Shown here piece by piece: positions 1-13,518 of a stretch of DNA of 25,288 nt. Source of the stretch: Entophlyctis helioformis (lineage: Eukaryota; Chytridiomycota; Chytridiomycetes; Chytridiales; Chytriomycetaceae); assembly GCA_025526915.1 (NCBI GenBank), contig JAHLKH010000277.1:1-25288 (forward strand), read 5' to 3'. The notes below the pieces were generated by a model. That model made no database searches and was not told where the DNA came from. It was given only the letters and a program-made list of their open reading frames with translations. Position numbers and translations under genes: made by a program. Positions within the stretch are counted from its first letter, which is position 1. Each line of letters starts with the position of its first letter.

Positions 1-378
1 ACACAGATCTACCGCTGCAACGAGAACCTCACCAGCCAGATGTGCCCGCAGTGCAAGCAGCGGATCCCATACAAGAACCGCACCAACCTGCGACGCTACG
101 AGTGCACAGCATGCAAGGCCGTCTACCACCGAGACGTGCTTGGAGCCACCAACATCGGAATGGTCGCACTGGGGCATTTGCTCGATGGAGAGCGGCCGCT
201 CTACTTGACGCACACGCCAGCCAGTGACGATCCAGCCACGCCAGAGTACCTGAGCTGCCTGTCAACCAGCGGCCTCCAAGACCACCCGATCCGCCCATCG
301 TCCTGCCGCCTCCACCACGGACACGGTCTGTTCGCGGGTCACGAGCCAGCAAGACACATGCCACTCCACGTGCTGTGA
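1..378 (+). CDS. Fanzor (eukaryotic TnpB-like) nuclease, C-terminal end, partial
   Basis: The frame is open from base 1 to the TGA at 376-378, so the 5' part lies outside the window. The first residues include NENLTSQMCPQC, matching the TnpB/Fanzor pattern E-x2-TS-x2-C-x2-C. A second pair, CTAC, and then YHRDVLGATNIG follow. Together these are the four-cysteine zinc ribbon inserted in the RuvC fold and the last catalytic Asp motif (RDxxAAxNI). Family knowledge: TnpB and Fanzor proteins are RNA-guided DNA endonucleases carried by transposons, and the guide RNA is usually encoded at or just past the 3' end of the gene. After the motif comes a tail of about 60 residues, starting GERPLYL, that I do not recognise. 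The alternative is an IS605-OrfB-like transposase remnant, which is the same superfamily. The family call is firm; activity cannot be judged from this end alone. Confidence 0.82.
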   Translation, partial: TQIYRCNENLTSQMCPQCKQRIPYKNRTNLRRYECTACKAVYHRDVLGATNIGMVALGHLLDGERPLYLTHTPASDDPATPEYLSCLSTSGLQDHPIRPSSCRLHHGHGLFAGHEPARHMPLHVL

Positions 379-413
379 CTTCCAGCACAGTATGAATCGG
401 GGCACCTCCCGAT
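370..413 (+). other. Two tandem hairpins over the Fanzor stop codon
   Basis: GTGCTG (370-375) pairs perfectly with CAGCAC (383-388); the stop codon TGA (376-378) sits in the 7-nt loop. ATCGGG (396-401) pairs perfectly with CCCGAT (408-413) around a 6-nt loop. The position matches where Fanzor and TnpB guide RNAs (omega RNA) are encoded. Seen: the stems. Inferred: that they belong to a guide RNA. Six-base stems can occur by chance. Confidence 0.4.
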
Positions 414-986
414 CGACCAATAGGGTCACTTTTTCTAACGATAAAGGTAAGCACTTCGTTGGATGTGCCTCGCCCGCCTGTCGTCGCATGCTCGTTGCTG
501 ACTCGAACCTTCCCTCGTGTGATGTGCTTGCCTTACATTCGACGCCTCTCGCGTCGAATTTAATTCAATGATTCTTGGTAATTGTTTGGATGTCGGGCAT
601 TTTGCCGGCAACTGCCGGCATTCCCTCGCCCTATTGCCCACCCCTCAGCAAAACTGCGTCAGCAATGGAAAAGTTGAGTCATCAGCACTGCTGCTTGGCT
701 CCGACACATGCCGCTGCCTGCCAAGCAGACACTGGTAGCCAATGCAGCAGAGTAGTCCTCAAACGCTCGCCACGTTGACCGACATTCTGGTCTGGGCCAT
801 CTCCATTGCCAGCCAGTTCACCATCATTACCAACTCTGTCGCCTGGTACTCTCGCAGGCTGGCCATGCCTCCCAGTGGTTTTGACAATGTATGTTGTGCT
901 GAATTGTGCCACTGCCGCCGTGGCTGAGAGTCAAAATTTTCCCAATAAACGGCCCAGTTCTCCAACCTCTCCAAACCACCCCGACC
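379..986. other. Intergenic region with palindromes, no confident gene
   Basis: I find no supported gene between the Fanzor stop and the membrane-protein start. The stretch holds a 9-bp perfect hairpin (537-559), two copies of the palindrome TGCCGGCA (603-610 and 613-620), and an AATAAA at 944-949. A 61-codon ATG reading frame (742-927) encodes a hydrophobic stretch and ends just before that AATAAA, but it has no recognisable domain. The promoter of the gene at 987 must lie here, and pyrimidine-rich sequence precedes its ATG. Confidence 0.5.
537..559. repeat. Perfect 9-bp inverted repeat
   Basis: ATTCGACGC (537-545) and GCGTCGAAT (551-559) are exact reverse complements separated by CTCTC. 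An AT-rich stretch follows directly. It lies 159 bp past the Fanzor stop, so it could be the end structure of the element, part of its guide RNA, or an unrelated operator-like palindrome. Confidence 0.6.
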
Positions 987-1659
987 ATGGCCAAGCAGGA
1001 GCCCGGCTGTTCCGTCGGCAGTCTGCAGACGCTTATCCGCGTCATCTCGACCATCAGTGTGGTGAGTGCCTGCCAACCTGCCTGCCTGTCTGCTGCGCTG
1101 CTCTCTGGCCCATGCACTGACACCCCAGCCAAGGTCATCGGCATCATCACCATCTTCGTCCCTGCCAACTACTCGGCCAACATCATCAGCGGCCTCGCCA
1201 GCATCTCGCTGGGCATGCTCGGCTTCATTGCTGCATCGACTCCTGCCCATGCGAGGGTTTACAACTATACTTTCCTGCTCTTCTTCTGTATGTGCTCATG
1301 CACCTTGGCCGTCTGTGGCCGTCTGCTGTGTCGAATGCAGCTTGCACTGACAAGACGCCGCCGCTGTCGCAGTCCTTGACACCGCTTTTGCCGTCTTCTC
1401 GGTCGTCCTCGGCATCGTCAACAAGTCGTCTATTATTGACACTTGCACCGACACCACAATCGACGTGTCTACAAGTGAGTGCGAGCGGGCCTACCAGATG
1501 TTCCTCACGCTGGTCATCGCCGTCTCGGTTGTGCGCTTCATTGTCCAGGGCGTGTTTGCATACTACGTCAACCAGTACGCCCAAAAGGCCCAGGCGCTGA
1601 TTGCTGCTGAGCGTGCCGATGCCGAGCATGGTCTCCAGCCTGTGGTTACGGCTGCGTAA
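987..1659 (+). CDS. Four-helix (tetraspan) membrane protein
   Basis: Three exons, 987-1061, 1134-1287 and 1373-1659, give 171 residues. The introns (72 and 85 nt) have GTGAGT and GTATGT donors and AAG and CAG acceptors, and the frame is kept throughout. Four hydrophobic segments are visible: around residues 15-35, 38-60, 70-95 (FLDTAFAVFSVVLGIV) and 122-146. Between helices 3 and 4 lies a loop with two cysteines (DTC and SEC), as in tetraspanin- or MARVEL-like proteins. The CCG motif of true tetraspanins is absent, so I do not assign a family. The C-terminus is short and cytosolic in style (AERADAEHG). The ATG at 987 follows ACC, a good fungal start context. It is likely a plasma-membrane or endomembrane protein of unknown role. 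Confidence 0.72.
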
Positions 1660-1796
1660 CAAGCCGAGATGCAGCCCTCTCCTCGTCCCTGCCCTGCCTT
1701 GATGCAGACCTTGTTGTTCATATGATTGCCAATGAATCCACAACATTCAAGCCACCAAATTTCGTCAGCTTTGACCGCAACGCCACAGCGAGCGAA

Positions 1797-4266
1797 ATGC
1801 CGCTGTCTGTACAGCCGGCATCTGCACAGAATGTCAAGGTTGCGGTCAGGCTGCGCAACATCCCCTCATGGCAAGGCGGCCGGCTCCGCACACAAACCGG
1901 CGGCACCTCGGCCGCCACCTCAACAGCCGCAGCAGCTGCAGATCCATACACGACGATTGTCGCGCGGACGGCAAACAGAGACCCAGTGTCAGGCAACTTC
2001 TCGGCCATTGCCATAGCAGACCCAGACGGCCGCAAGCCCAACAAGGACTTTTACTACGACTGCGTGTTCTCGCCGGACGATGGACAGCAGACCGTGTACG
2101 ACCGGGTCGTGCGGCCGATTATCGAGCGCTGTCTGGAGGGATACAAGGCTGCGTGTTTGTCTATGGCCAGACTGCGAGTGGAAAGACGTACACGATGCAA
2201 GGGCCGTCTGGGTCGACCCTTGCTGCTGCTGGTGGTGGTGGTGTGGGTGCGACAGCGGCGACGCCAGCGTCAACTCGCAGCGGCCGTGACACGTCGCGCC
2301 AGGCAGCACCAAGCGCACCTCAGTCGCAAGCACAAGCCGTGTCTGCCATTCCAGACACCGAAAAGGGCATCATATTCCGCGTCGCGGACCAGATCATCCA
2401 CCATATTCAGATGAACCAGCCGCCCCGATCCGAGCCGCCCACGCCGTCGCTGTCGTCGGCAAAGCCAAAGGCGGGTGCAGGACTGCCGCCGCTCCCAGCT
2501 CAAGGGCGGCCGTCGCAAGGCCCGTACACAGAGTTTACGGTCATGGCAACGTACCTGGAGATCTACCAGGAGCAGCTCAAGGACCTGTTGGGTCCGCCAG
2601 AAGAGCAGGGTCTGTCTCGTGCAGGTCGAGAACTTTTTCCTTGCTGGGTCGCATTGGCTTGTTGCAGCAGCTGCCCAGCCGATCGCATGCGCCACGCTGT
2701 ACTGACATGCCGGACCATGGGCAGGCGGGCTGCGGATACGCATCGACCCCAACTCGGTCAGCGGCCACGATCTGCACGTCGAGGGCCTCACGGAGCGGCA
2801 GGTGGTCACCGAGTCGGACTACCTGCGGATCATCCAGATGGGTGCCAAGCACCGCACGGTTGCCGAGACCAACATGAACGAAGTGTCGTCGCGGTCGCAT
2901 TCGGTGCTCACGCTCACCATTGACCAGATCCAGCGCCGTGGCGGCGGGCTTGCACCTGGCGCTGACGACATGGGTGCCAAGAAACGGAGCAAAATCCACC
3001 TGATTGATCTTGCAGGCATGTGCATGGACACATGCACCGCACTGCTCACTGTGTCCAAGAGCAAACCACACGCAACAACGACCAGCGCGACTAACGTCAT
3101 GCAATAATGCAGGATCCGAGCGAGCCGACTCGACGGGAGCGACCGGCGCGCGGCTCAAGGAGGGCTCGGCCATCAACCAGTCGCTGTCATGTCTGGGCAA
3201 CGTCATCAACGCTCTGACGACCTCTGCCCACCACATCCCGTACCGCGACTCCAAGCTCACGTACCTCCTCTCCGACTCGCTCGGCGGCAACTCTCTCACG
3301 GCCATCATCGCCTGCGTGACGCCCATTGCCGCCGCGTACGAAGAGTCGCTCAGCACGCTGCGCTTTGCCGAGCGCGCCAAGAAAGTCACGAACCGCGCGC
3401 GCGTCAATATGGATCCCGCGTCGCTCCGGATCCTTGAGCTGGAGGCTGAGATTGCGAGACTCAAGGCCTGCTGGCTCGGTGCACGTGTGGGGCCGGTGCT
3501 CGCAGCGGTGCCACTGGCGATGACGATGGCGATGATGATGATGATGGTGACGAAGATGGCGATGATGCAAACGGTGTGTCCAGAAAAGCGAGTGCCAGGT
3601 CGACGGGTAGGTGGAGCACACAGGGCCGAATCAGGGCTTCAAGAGCCGCGAGCTGACAGTCGGTTGTGCGTGGGGACAGGCCGGAAGCGACCGTCTAAAG
3701 TCAAGCTGTTTTTCCAGCGGCTCTTTTGCTGCTGGTGTTGTTGTGGGCCGCGGCTGGGCACTGCATCGACCGTGTACGCCATCTCGCCCAAAGACACGAG
3801 ATCGCCGCTCGATGATCGTGGCCGTGGCGAGGCCGCGGCAGCCAAGCCGTCTGGCCTGACCCACAAGAGCAGCTTTGTCGGTGACGAGTCTGCCGATGAG
3901 GACAACAACGGCAATGAAGCGGACGAGGACGACGACGACGAGGGCGAGGGCGAGGACGAGGAAGATGAAAATGAGGAGAGACACGACCAGATCGCCAAAC
4001 CGCCTGCCAAAGGATGGCAGCCGCCGCCATCTGTTCCATCAGGACGCGTCGCACCGATACCCCCGACCACGCCCACACCGCAGACACTGCAGCAGCGATC
4101 GGCGTCGAACCAGGCATACCAATCTGCGCCGCTGCGGCCCGTGTCGTACGGCAGCAGCACACCGCCCACCATGGCCAAGGGCCGCTCGGCGTCCACCACG
4201 CCGCCCACGCGGACCGCGCCGCAGACGGCCAGCAACAAGCGGCCGTCGCCCTCTTCTCGGCGATAG
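1797..4266 (+). CDS. Kinesin with N-terminal motor domain
   Basis: An ATP-driven microtubule motor. In order: the first strand VKVAVRLRN, the P-loop [11 protein letters not shown], a long Ala/Gly/Ser/Pro-rich insertion, [14 protein letters not shown], switch [10 protein letters not shown], switch II LIDLAGSER (split by an intron), the microtubule-binding [12 protein letters not shown], and the neck-side ARVNMDP followed by a short coiled-coil start ([12 protein letters not shown]). The tail is acidic, then Pro/Ser/Thr-rich and basic. Introns: one ending at 2724 (donor at 2610, 2619 or 2625; not decidable) and one at 3016-3112 with a GC donor (CAG|GCATGT), branch CTAAC at 3091 and an AG acceptor. 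The frame breaks by one missing base near 2147 (AAGGC where AAGGGC is needed), just before the P-loop. A second break or intron around 3465-3718 leaves the tail uncertain: a frame reading [18 protein letters not shown] is open there. An earlier in-frame ATG exists at 1722. The RVNxDP neck resembles kinesin-2, but the subfamily is unresolved. Confidence 0.85.
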
Positions 4267-4294
4267 ATCGTACCAGTGTCCCTGCACACAGCCC

Positions 4295-4300
4295 AATAAA
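4295..4300 (+). terminator. Poly(A) signal of the kinesin gene
   Basis: AATAAA 29 nt past the kinesin TAG (4264-4266), at the spacing seen for other genes in this window. Confidence 0.6.
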
Positions 4301-4558
4301 TGCCGCACCTTGCAAAGACATTCAGCCGACATGTGTGGGGCAGCACTCATGTCGAGGCAACCCAGCCGACCAATCAGTGTGCCGGCCTCAAGAATATCAA
4401 TCGAATTCCACGCTCATCGCTGTTGTGCCCATCACTGACATCCAACAGTGAGCAACGAGATGCATGAGCATTGGGCATGAGCATGAGCATGAGCGTGAGA
4501 GGCACGGACTGACGCTTGTGATCCCCTCGCTCTGCATGGGCGTGCTGGCAGACTGTCA

Positions 4559-8366
<3,808 letters not shown>

Positions 8367-8939
8367 AGTGAAGCGTGTGTGCACTCGTGGAGTTGGCGGA
8401 ATAAAGCGAGATGGCTGTGGGTTGTGAGCCGTGTGAGCCGTGTGAGTCGTGTGAAGCGACGGCCAGGACCGCGAGTCTGTGGCGACGAGAAGAGGCGGCC
8501 GTGGCGCACCAGTCGCACCAGTCGCACCCGTCGCACCAGCCGCGGGAGAGAGAGACGCGGGAGAAGGCGATGCTCGTGGCCGTGAGAAGCGAGTCGCGTG
8601 CAGCCAGCCAGCCAGGCGGCCATGCATCCAGCCATCCATCCAGCGATTCAACCTTTGATTCGTTTGACATTGCGCGCGGGTTCGCCAGCAAGTCAGTCGA
8701 GAGCAGCAGCAGCCAGCCAGTCGAGAGCAGCAGCACGTTGTGAGCAACAACCAGACGGCAACCAGACAGCAACCACAGTCACAACAACAACCACAGCCAG
8801 ACAGCAACCAGCAACAACCCAGTCACAGCCAGACACCGTACGTTGCCTGAGCCTGCCTGGCACTGCCTGGCTCTCTCACTCACTCACCCACACGCTCACT
8901 TGCTCGCTTGGACAGACCCCCCGCCACCTGCCGCACTCG
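8367..8939. repeat. Repeat-rich intergenic region upstream of the WOPR gene
   Basis: No supported gene. The poly(A) signal of DBP10 is at 8400. The rest is short tandem repeats: about four 9-nt units of GTGAGCCGT type (8424-8456), 9-nt GCACCAGTC units (about 8506-8541), CCAGCCAG and CATCCATC runs (about 8604-8643), AGCAGC with CCAGCCAG (8700-8733), and a CAACCAGACAG-type CA-rich stretch (8745-8837). This probably holds the WOPR promoter and a CA-rich 5' leader. Confidence 0.6.
8400..8405 (+). terminator. Poly(A) signal of DBP10
   Basis: AATAAA 34 nt after the DBP10 stop codon (TGA, 8364-8366). Confidence 0.6.
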
Positions 8940-11900
8940 ATGGAAACCTTTCACGGTGCGGCTGCTCGCTCTCTCTTCTACTCTCTCTGCTGCTCTCTCT
9001 GCTGCTCTCTCTTCTACTCTCTCTTCTGGTCCCTCTTTTGGTCCCTCTTTTGGTCTCTTCTCTTCCAGCCAGCCAGCCAGCCAGACAGCCAGCCAGACAG
9101 CCTCGCTCGCAGTTCATCGCCAAGGTGGCGGCTGCCCTGCATTGGCCCGTGCTGCAAGCCGTGCTGCACGGCCGTGCGTCGCTGTGCCTCTGTGCGTCGG
9201 CTCTGGCGGCGATCACGCTGGCCGCCCCTTGCCGTCTGGGCTGTCTTGGCTGTCTGGCCGTCTGTGCTCTCTGTGCTGTCTTGGCCGTGTGGGCTGCTCC
9301 TTCCGTTCATCTTGTGCTGCCCATTGCACAATCAACACTGCTGCTCTGTCTGCCCACTTGCCCACCTGCCCACTTACCCACTTGCCTATATGTCTGCCCA
9401 CATACCGCCACTGACGCATCCTCCCACCCTTCTCCTTCTCCACCTCCACCACCACCTTCTCCTGATCCTGCCCGGCCCTTGCGCTCCACGTCATCGATCA
9501 CGCGGCTCCGCCTTGACGACCGTGCCACAACATCGACGCGGCATCGACTCGGCATCGACTCGGCATCCTCTCGACTTCCTCAGGCTTCATCGAGACCACA
9601 CAAGATGCGCTGGCCCTCTTCGAGGCGTGCCGCATCGGCGTGCTCCATCCGGTCAACCAGCGTCTGACCGACGCCCAAAAGGCCGACATCCAGAGCGGCA
9701 GCTGCTTCATCTTCTGCGAGCGCACGTCCGGCATCAAGCGCTGGACTGACGGCCGGCTATGGGGCCCCAGCCGCATCCTTGGCCACTTCCTCGTGTACCG
9801 CCAGCTCGAGCAAAAGATCCCCCAGCCCCGCCACGAAAAGTACGACAAGAGCAACCGCAAGGTCATTGAAATCAACGGCAAAAAGGCCACCGTCGGCAGC
9901 AAGGTATGCCCATCCATCCAACGATCCATCCAGCAATCTATCCATCCAGCAATCCATCCAGCTTGCTGATTGCTGCCTGCCTTTCCATCCAACTCTGGTG
10001 TCGCTAGGGAACCTGCGTTGTGCTCGAAGACGGCCTCATCAAAAAGACGGTCGCTGCCACCATCAACGGGTATGCAGGGCACGGCCCGCCATATCACACT
10101 CTCTTCCCCCGCTGACGCTCCTCTTCTTGACAGTGAAAAGTTCCACTTGGTGTCCTACTACACAAAGATCGACATCGAGTTCCGCCGTCTCGAAACGCCG
10201 CGTGCCATTCCTGACCTGGCGCGTCTGACTCCCGACCTGACAGCCATCTGCCTCGCTCAATCATACGGTGCAAAGCGGCGCAAGGCCCCTGGATCTGCAG
10301 AAGACGAGTCGCTGTCGGCATCAGACAGCGAAGAGACCGATCCCGTCGCCAGCTTAGGCACCGTGGCCGCCGCATCAAACAGAGGACTAGGCAACAGAGG
10401 AAACAGCAACAGCGACGGCAGCATCAACAGCAACGGGGCAGCCTTCGAGGGCAGCCACTCGCACCAATCGCAAGCCAGCCCAAACGGCCCTCTCCACAAC
10501 GTGAGTACATCGAGCAGCTCAAGCAGCGGAAGTCGCGTGTCCAAAGCCATGGCAGACGCATCTCGCCGCCGCACACGGACACGCACCAGCAGCGACTCGA
10601 TGGACCTGGTCGCGCGGCAAGGCGTCCAGACATCGTCCCTGTCCACATCTGCAACAGCCGCATCGTCGCTTGCCACGTCCATGTCGGCACAGTTTGCAGC
10701 TGGCTCAGGAAACGGCCGTTCCAACAGCACCACCACGCATCCCGGCTTTGCAAGCTATGGCAGCAGCCTTCCGTCGTCCAACTTGCACGGACTGCACATC
10801 CCGCCAAACAACAACCGCAGCAATGGCAGCAATAGCATGCCCTTTACATTCTCGTCGTCTGCAACCGCCTTGCCCATGATGGTCCCTGGGGTCAACCAAC
10901 AGCAACAGCAGCAACAGGCAGGCTCGATGATTGGGAGTTTCAACAGCAACACAGCAGAACTGTCAAGCAGCCTGGGCATGAGCTTCAGTGTCGGCACGCC
11001 GTACATGCAGAACGCGCTGTCGGTGCCCATCTCTCTCAATCCCCTGACGGTGGGCCGTGCACGCAGCTCAAGCATCAACAGCGTGTCAAGCATCGGCAGT
11101 CCGTACTCAACCAGCATGGACATGGGCGGCATGATGTCTGGCCATCCTGACAACGCCATGTCTCCGTTTGGCGTCGTGGCGGGCCCCTTCAGTGCCACCA
11201 TCCCGGAAGGCTTGGTTTTCGGCGATCCCGTGTCAGCCACATCGCCCTCTTCCTCGGCATTGGCAGCAGCAGCAGCGGTAGCGGCCGCCGCAGCATCATC
11301 CGTCCGTTCTATCCCGTCCAAACAGCGGCAGCAACAGCAGGAGTTTGATCGCAGATACCGGACAATGCGGCATACTGGGGCCTGGGCTCGTCGTCGATGC
11401 TGCCTGGAAATGGATTCACAAGCGGCAGTTTTGGCTTGGCATCCACCAACATGCCGCCTTCGGCATCCATGCCCGCGACCATGATGGGTATGAGCGCGGG
11501 ACTGCCGCTCCGAATGGACTCGCCGCATGTAACGCTTCCTGCCAAGACCACCCTCGGATTCACGCCTAGCGCGTTTTCCTCGCAAGATGGCGCACAGCAA
11601 CAGCAGCAACAGCAGCAACAGCAACAGCAGCAGCAGCAACCTTCTCAGCGTCAAACTCACACTCAGCAATCGTTTATCCAGGCGGATCTCCAGGGCAATG
11701 GGTTGACCGGCATGTCGTGGCTGAGCACGCCAAACCCGTCAGCACATCTTGCAGCACACCAGTCCCAAACCCAGCATCTGCAACAGCAGCAACACAACAG
11801 CAGCAGTTACAGCAACTGAGACACCAGCTGAGCTTGGACACGGCTGACAATATCGGCAACATGAACGACGGCACCCGCATGTTTGGATCAGAATCCAACT

Positions 11901-12995
11901 ACTCGTCGTCCACAGTTGGCGGGCATGTGCACGACGGCGCGAGAGAGACGGCAACCACACCCACGTCAATGATCAGCACATCCATGACATCGGGCACGGG
12001 AATGATGCACATGGCAGCAGCGGCAGCCGGCAGCAGCAGCAGCAGCAGGCTCAATAGCAGGAACACCCTCGTCTGTCATGGACGGATTCCAGCACAGCTT
12101 TGGCGGATCGTCTCTTCCAAACGCCAACGGGTTCGGCGACTACACTTTGCAGCACAGCCAACATGCCAACCGCCACAGCCTCCAACAACAACAACAGCAA
12201 CAGCAACAGCACTCCATGATTCATCCAAGCAGCGATTCCAGCAAGCGCAACAAGTCCAGCCCGCACGCCATCGACACGGGATCGACGTCCTCCATGCATG
12301 GCCACCGCAACGGTCCGATGTCGGCCGTCAACGTCACAACAGGACTGTCTATGCACGAAGACACGGGGCTGCCCATTGTCAGCATGTCAGTGCCGACGGG
12401 CAACTTTGCCGAAATGTACGGTGCCGGCCAGCGCATGTTCAACACAGGCAGCATAGAGGCCATCCTCGGCACCAGCTACGACAGCAACGCGGCTGTCGCG
12501 CATTTTGGCTCTTCCTTGGAAGGCCGGAGTCTCGGGACGAGCTTTGCCAGCACCGGCATCCCCCGCAGCGGCGCAGGCGGCTATGGCAGCTACCACAACC
12601 ACAGCCGCACGGCCGAGGCGCTTGACCAGCTGGATTTAAACGGCATGCGCGTGGATGAGGACGTCAAGGAGTTGCCTATAGCCGGACGCGTGTCTCTTAC
12701 AGGGACGGCCAACGCGAATGGTGGTTGGTGGTGGTGGAGGTGGTGGAGGAGCGTCATGTTTGGCGGTGGGTTCAGAGGCAGCGGCAAGCCCGTCAACGGC
12801 CTGACCAGTAGCATCAGCGATGGCCAAGATGGAGTCGGTCATCGGAGCTCGCAGTACAGCTCGCACCTGCAGCATCCGGACACTGATCTCCCGCCGTCAT
12901 CGGGTCTCTCTGGCGACCTCGCCTCGCCGCATGGCCTCTTCAAGGACGAGGACGACTGGATGGTCGGCGGTGCCAAACTGGACATGCAGCTCTAA
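8940..12995 (+). CDS. WOPR (Gti1/Pac2) transcription factor with long Q/S-rich tail
   Basis: A fungal-specific DNA-binding regulator. Wor1, Ryp1, Gti1 and Pac2 of this family control morphology and development. Exon 1 (8940-8955) encodes METFHG; a 628-nt intron (8956-9583) follows; exon 2 (9584-9903) continues FIETTQDALALFEACRIG, so the join rebuilds the family's N-terminal block. Exon 2 also has IQSGSCFIFCE, SGIKRWTDGRLWGPSR and FLVYRQLE. Exons 3 (10008-10069) and 4 (from 10134) give the second WOPR block: LEDGLIKKTVAATING, then EKFHLVSYYTKIDI. Introns 2 and 3 are 104 and 64 nt. The rest, over 800 residues, is Ser/Asn/Gln/Ala-rich with a Q15 tract near 11600, typical of activation regions. 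Frame breaks lie near 11360, 11791 and about 12030. A Trp-rich patch at 12724-12750 reads as Gly-rich in another frame and is probably a compensated indel pair. Confidence 0.9.
8956..9583 (+). repeat. Long first intron of the WOPR gene, made of short tandem repeats
   Basis: The intron runs from a GTGCGG donor to a TTCCTCAG acceptor, about six times longer than most introns here. It contains a CT-rich array (about 8968-9064, with repeated CTCTCTGCTG and GTCCCTCTTTTG units), a CCAG array with CAGA variants (9065-9100), CTGTCTTGGC-like units (about 9237-9295) and CTTGCCCAC units (about 9356-9385). Two 10-nt CGGCATCGACT-type units occur just before the acceptor. Confidence 0.7.
9910..9964 (+). 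repeat. CATC/CCAGCAAT tandem repeat in WOPR intron 2
   Basis: Imperfect ATCCATCCAGCA units fill the first half of the 104-nt intron 9904-10007. It is a simple microsatellite with no coding role. Confidence 0.7.
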
Positions 12996-13278
12996 TCTCT
13001 GTCTCCCTATTCCGGCCCTTGGCTCGTCTGCCAGCGTCTTGGTCGCCTTCTAGCACCCCTGTAGATACACGGCCGTTTCTCTCCCCCGGATCCCTATTTC
13101 TTTGTACACAGACGCAGTATCATCATCGTACATGCTGCCCAGCCCGCCTGCCCGCCCGCCTGCCCACATTGCAATTGCACAACTTTTATGCCTAGTACCG
13201 AGACTTGCACATGCCACACTCCACCCTCTCCGTTTGTCCATCTCTCCCTCTCCTCTCTCTCTCTCTTTGACGGACACA

Positions 13279-13472
13279 ATGAAGCCTCTTGTTGACACTG
13301 ACATTGGAAGCGGATACCGGCTGTGGTTCATGTTGATGAGAGCGGCGCACAGTATCTCGACAGGCAGCTCCGCCCTGAGCAGCATCGGCAACAAGCACAG
13401 GCAGGGCAGCAGATGCAGGCCGATGGGCAAAGCACGAGTCCAGTAGTGCACATCCCGCCGGTAGCAGGGTAG
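13279..13472 (+). CDS. Possible small protein, about 64 residues, unknown
   Basis: The ATG at 13279 follows a long pyrimidine tract (CTCTCTCTCTCTTTGACGG) typical of fungal core promoters. The frame encodes MKPLVDTDIGSGYR. One base appears to be missing near 13319-13320 (CGGCTG where CGGGCTG would be needed). After that the next frame reads VVHVDESGAQYLDRQL, then a Gln-rich stretch ending VVHIPPVAG before TAG (13470-13472). Both halves have coding-like composition and the break is the same type as in the conserved genes. I recognise no family. The alternative is a 3' exon of another transcript. Bases 12996-13278 between this and the WOPR stop hold no gene that I can see. Confidence 0.35.
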
Positions 13473-13486
13473 CCTTGCAAGGGTTA

Positions 13487-13492
13487 TTTATT
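13487..13492 (-). terminator. Poly(A) signal of the minus-strand surface protein gene
   Basis: AATAAA on the minus strand (TTTATT on plus), 27 nt past the stop at 13519. Confidence 0.55.
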
Positions 13493-13518
13493 GGCTGCGG
13501 TAGACGGCTGTCGCGTTG

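Noticed and set aside
742..927. 61-residue hydrophobic frame ending 16 bp before an AATAAA
   Set aside because: No domain and no splice or promoter support. It is short enough to occur by chance, so I kept it only as a remark on the intergenic region.
8598..9749. Long plus-strand frame through the repeats between DBP10 and the WOPR gene
   Set aside because: Composed of translated CCAG, CT and CA repeats. Only METFHG at 8940 inside it is real, and it is spliced out of that frame's continuation.
10755..11669. 304-residue minus-strand frame with poly-Leu
   Set aside because: Antisense of the WOPR Gln tract (CAG reads as CTG/Leu); no independent evidence.
12724..12756. Trp-rich patch (GGWWWWRWW) in the WOPR tail
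   Set aside because: The same bases read as a Gly run in the neighbouring frame. Two compensating indels are more likely than a real Trp cluster.
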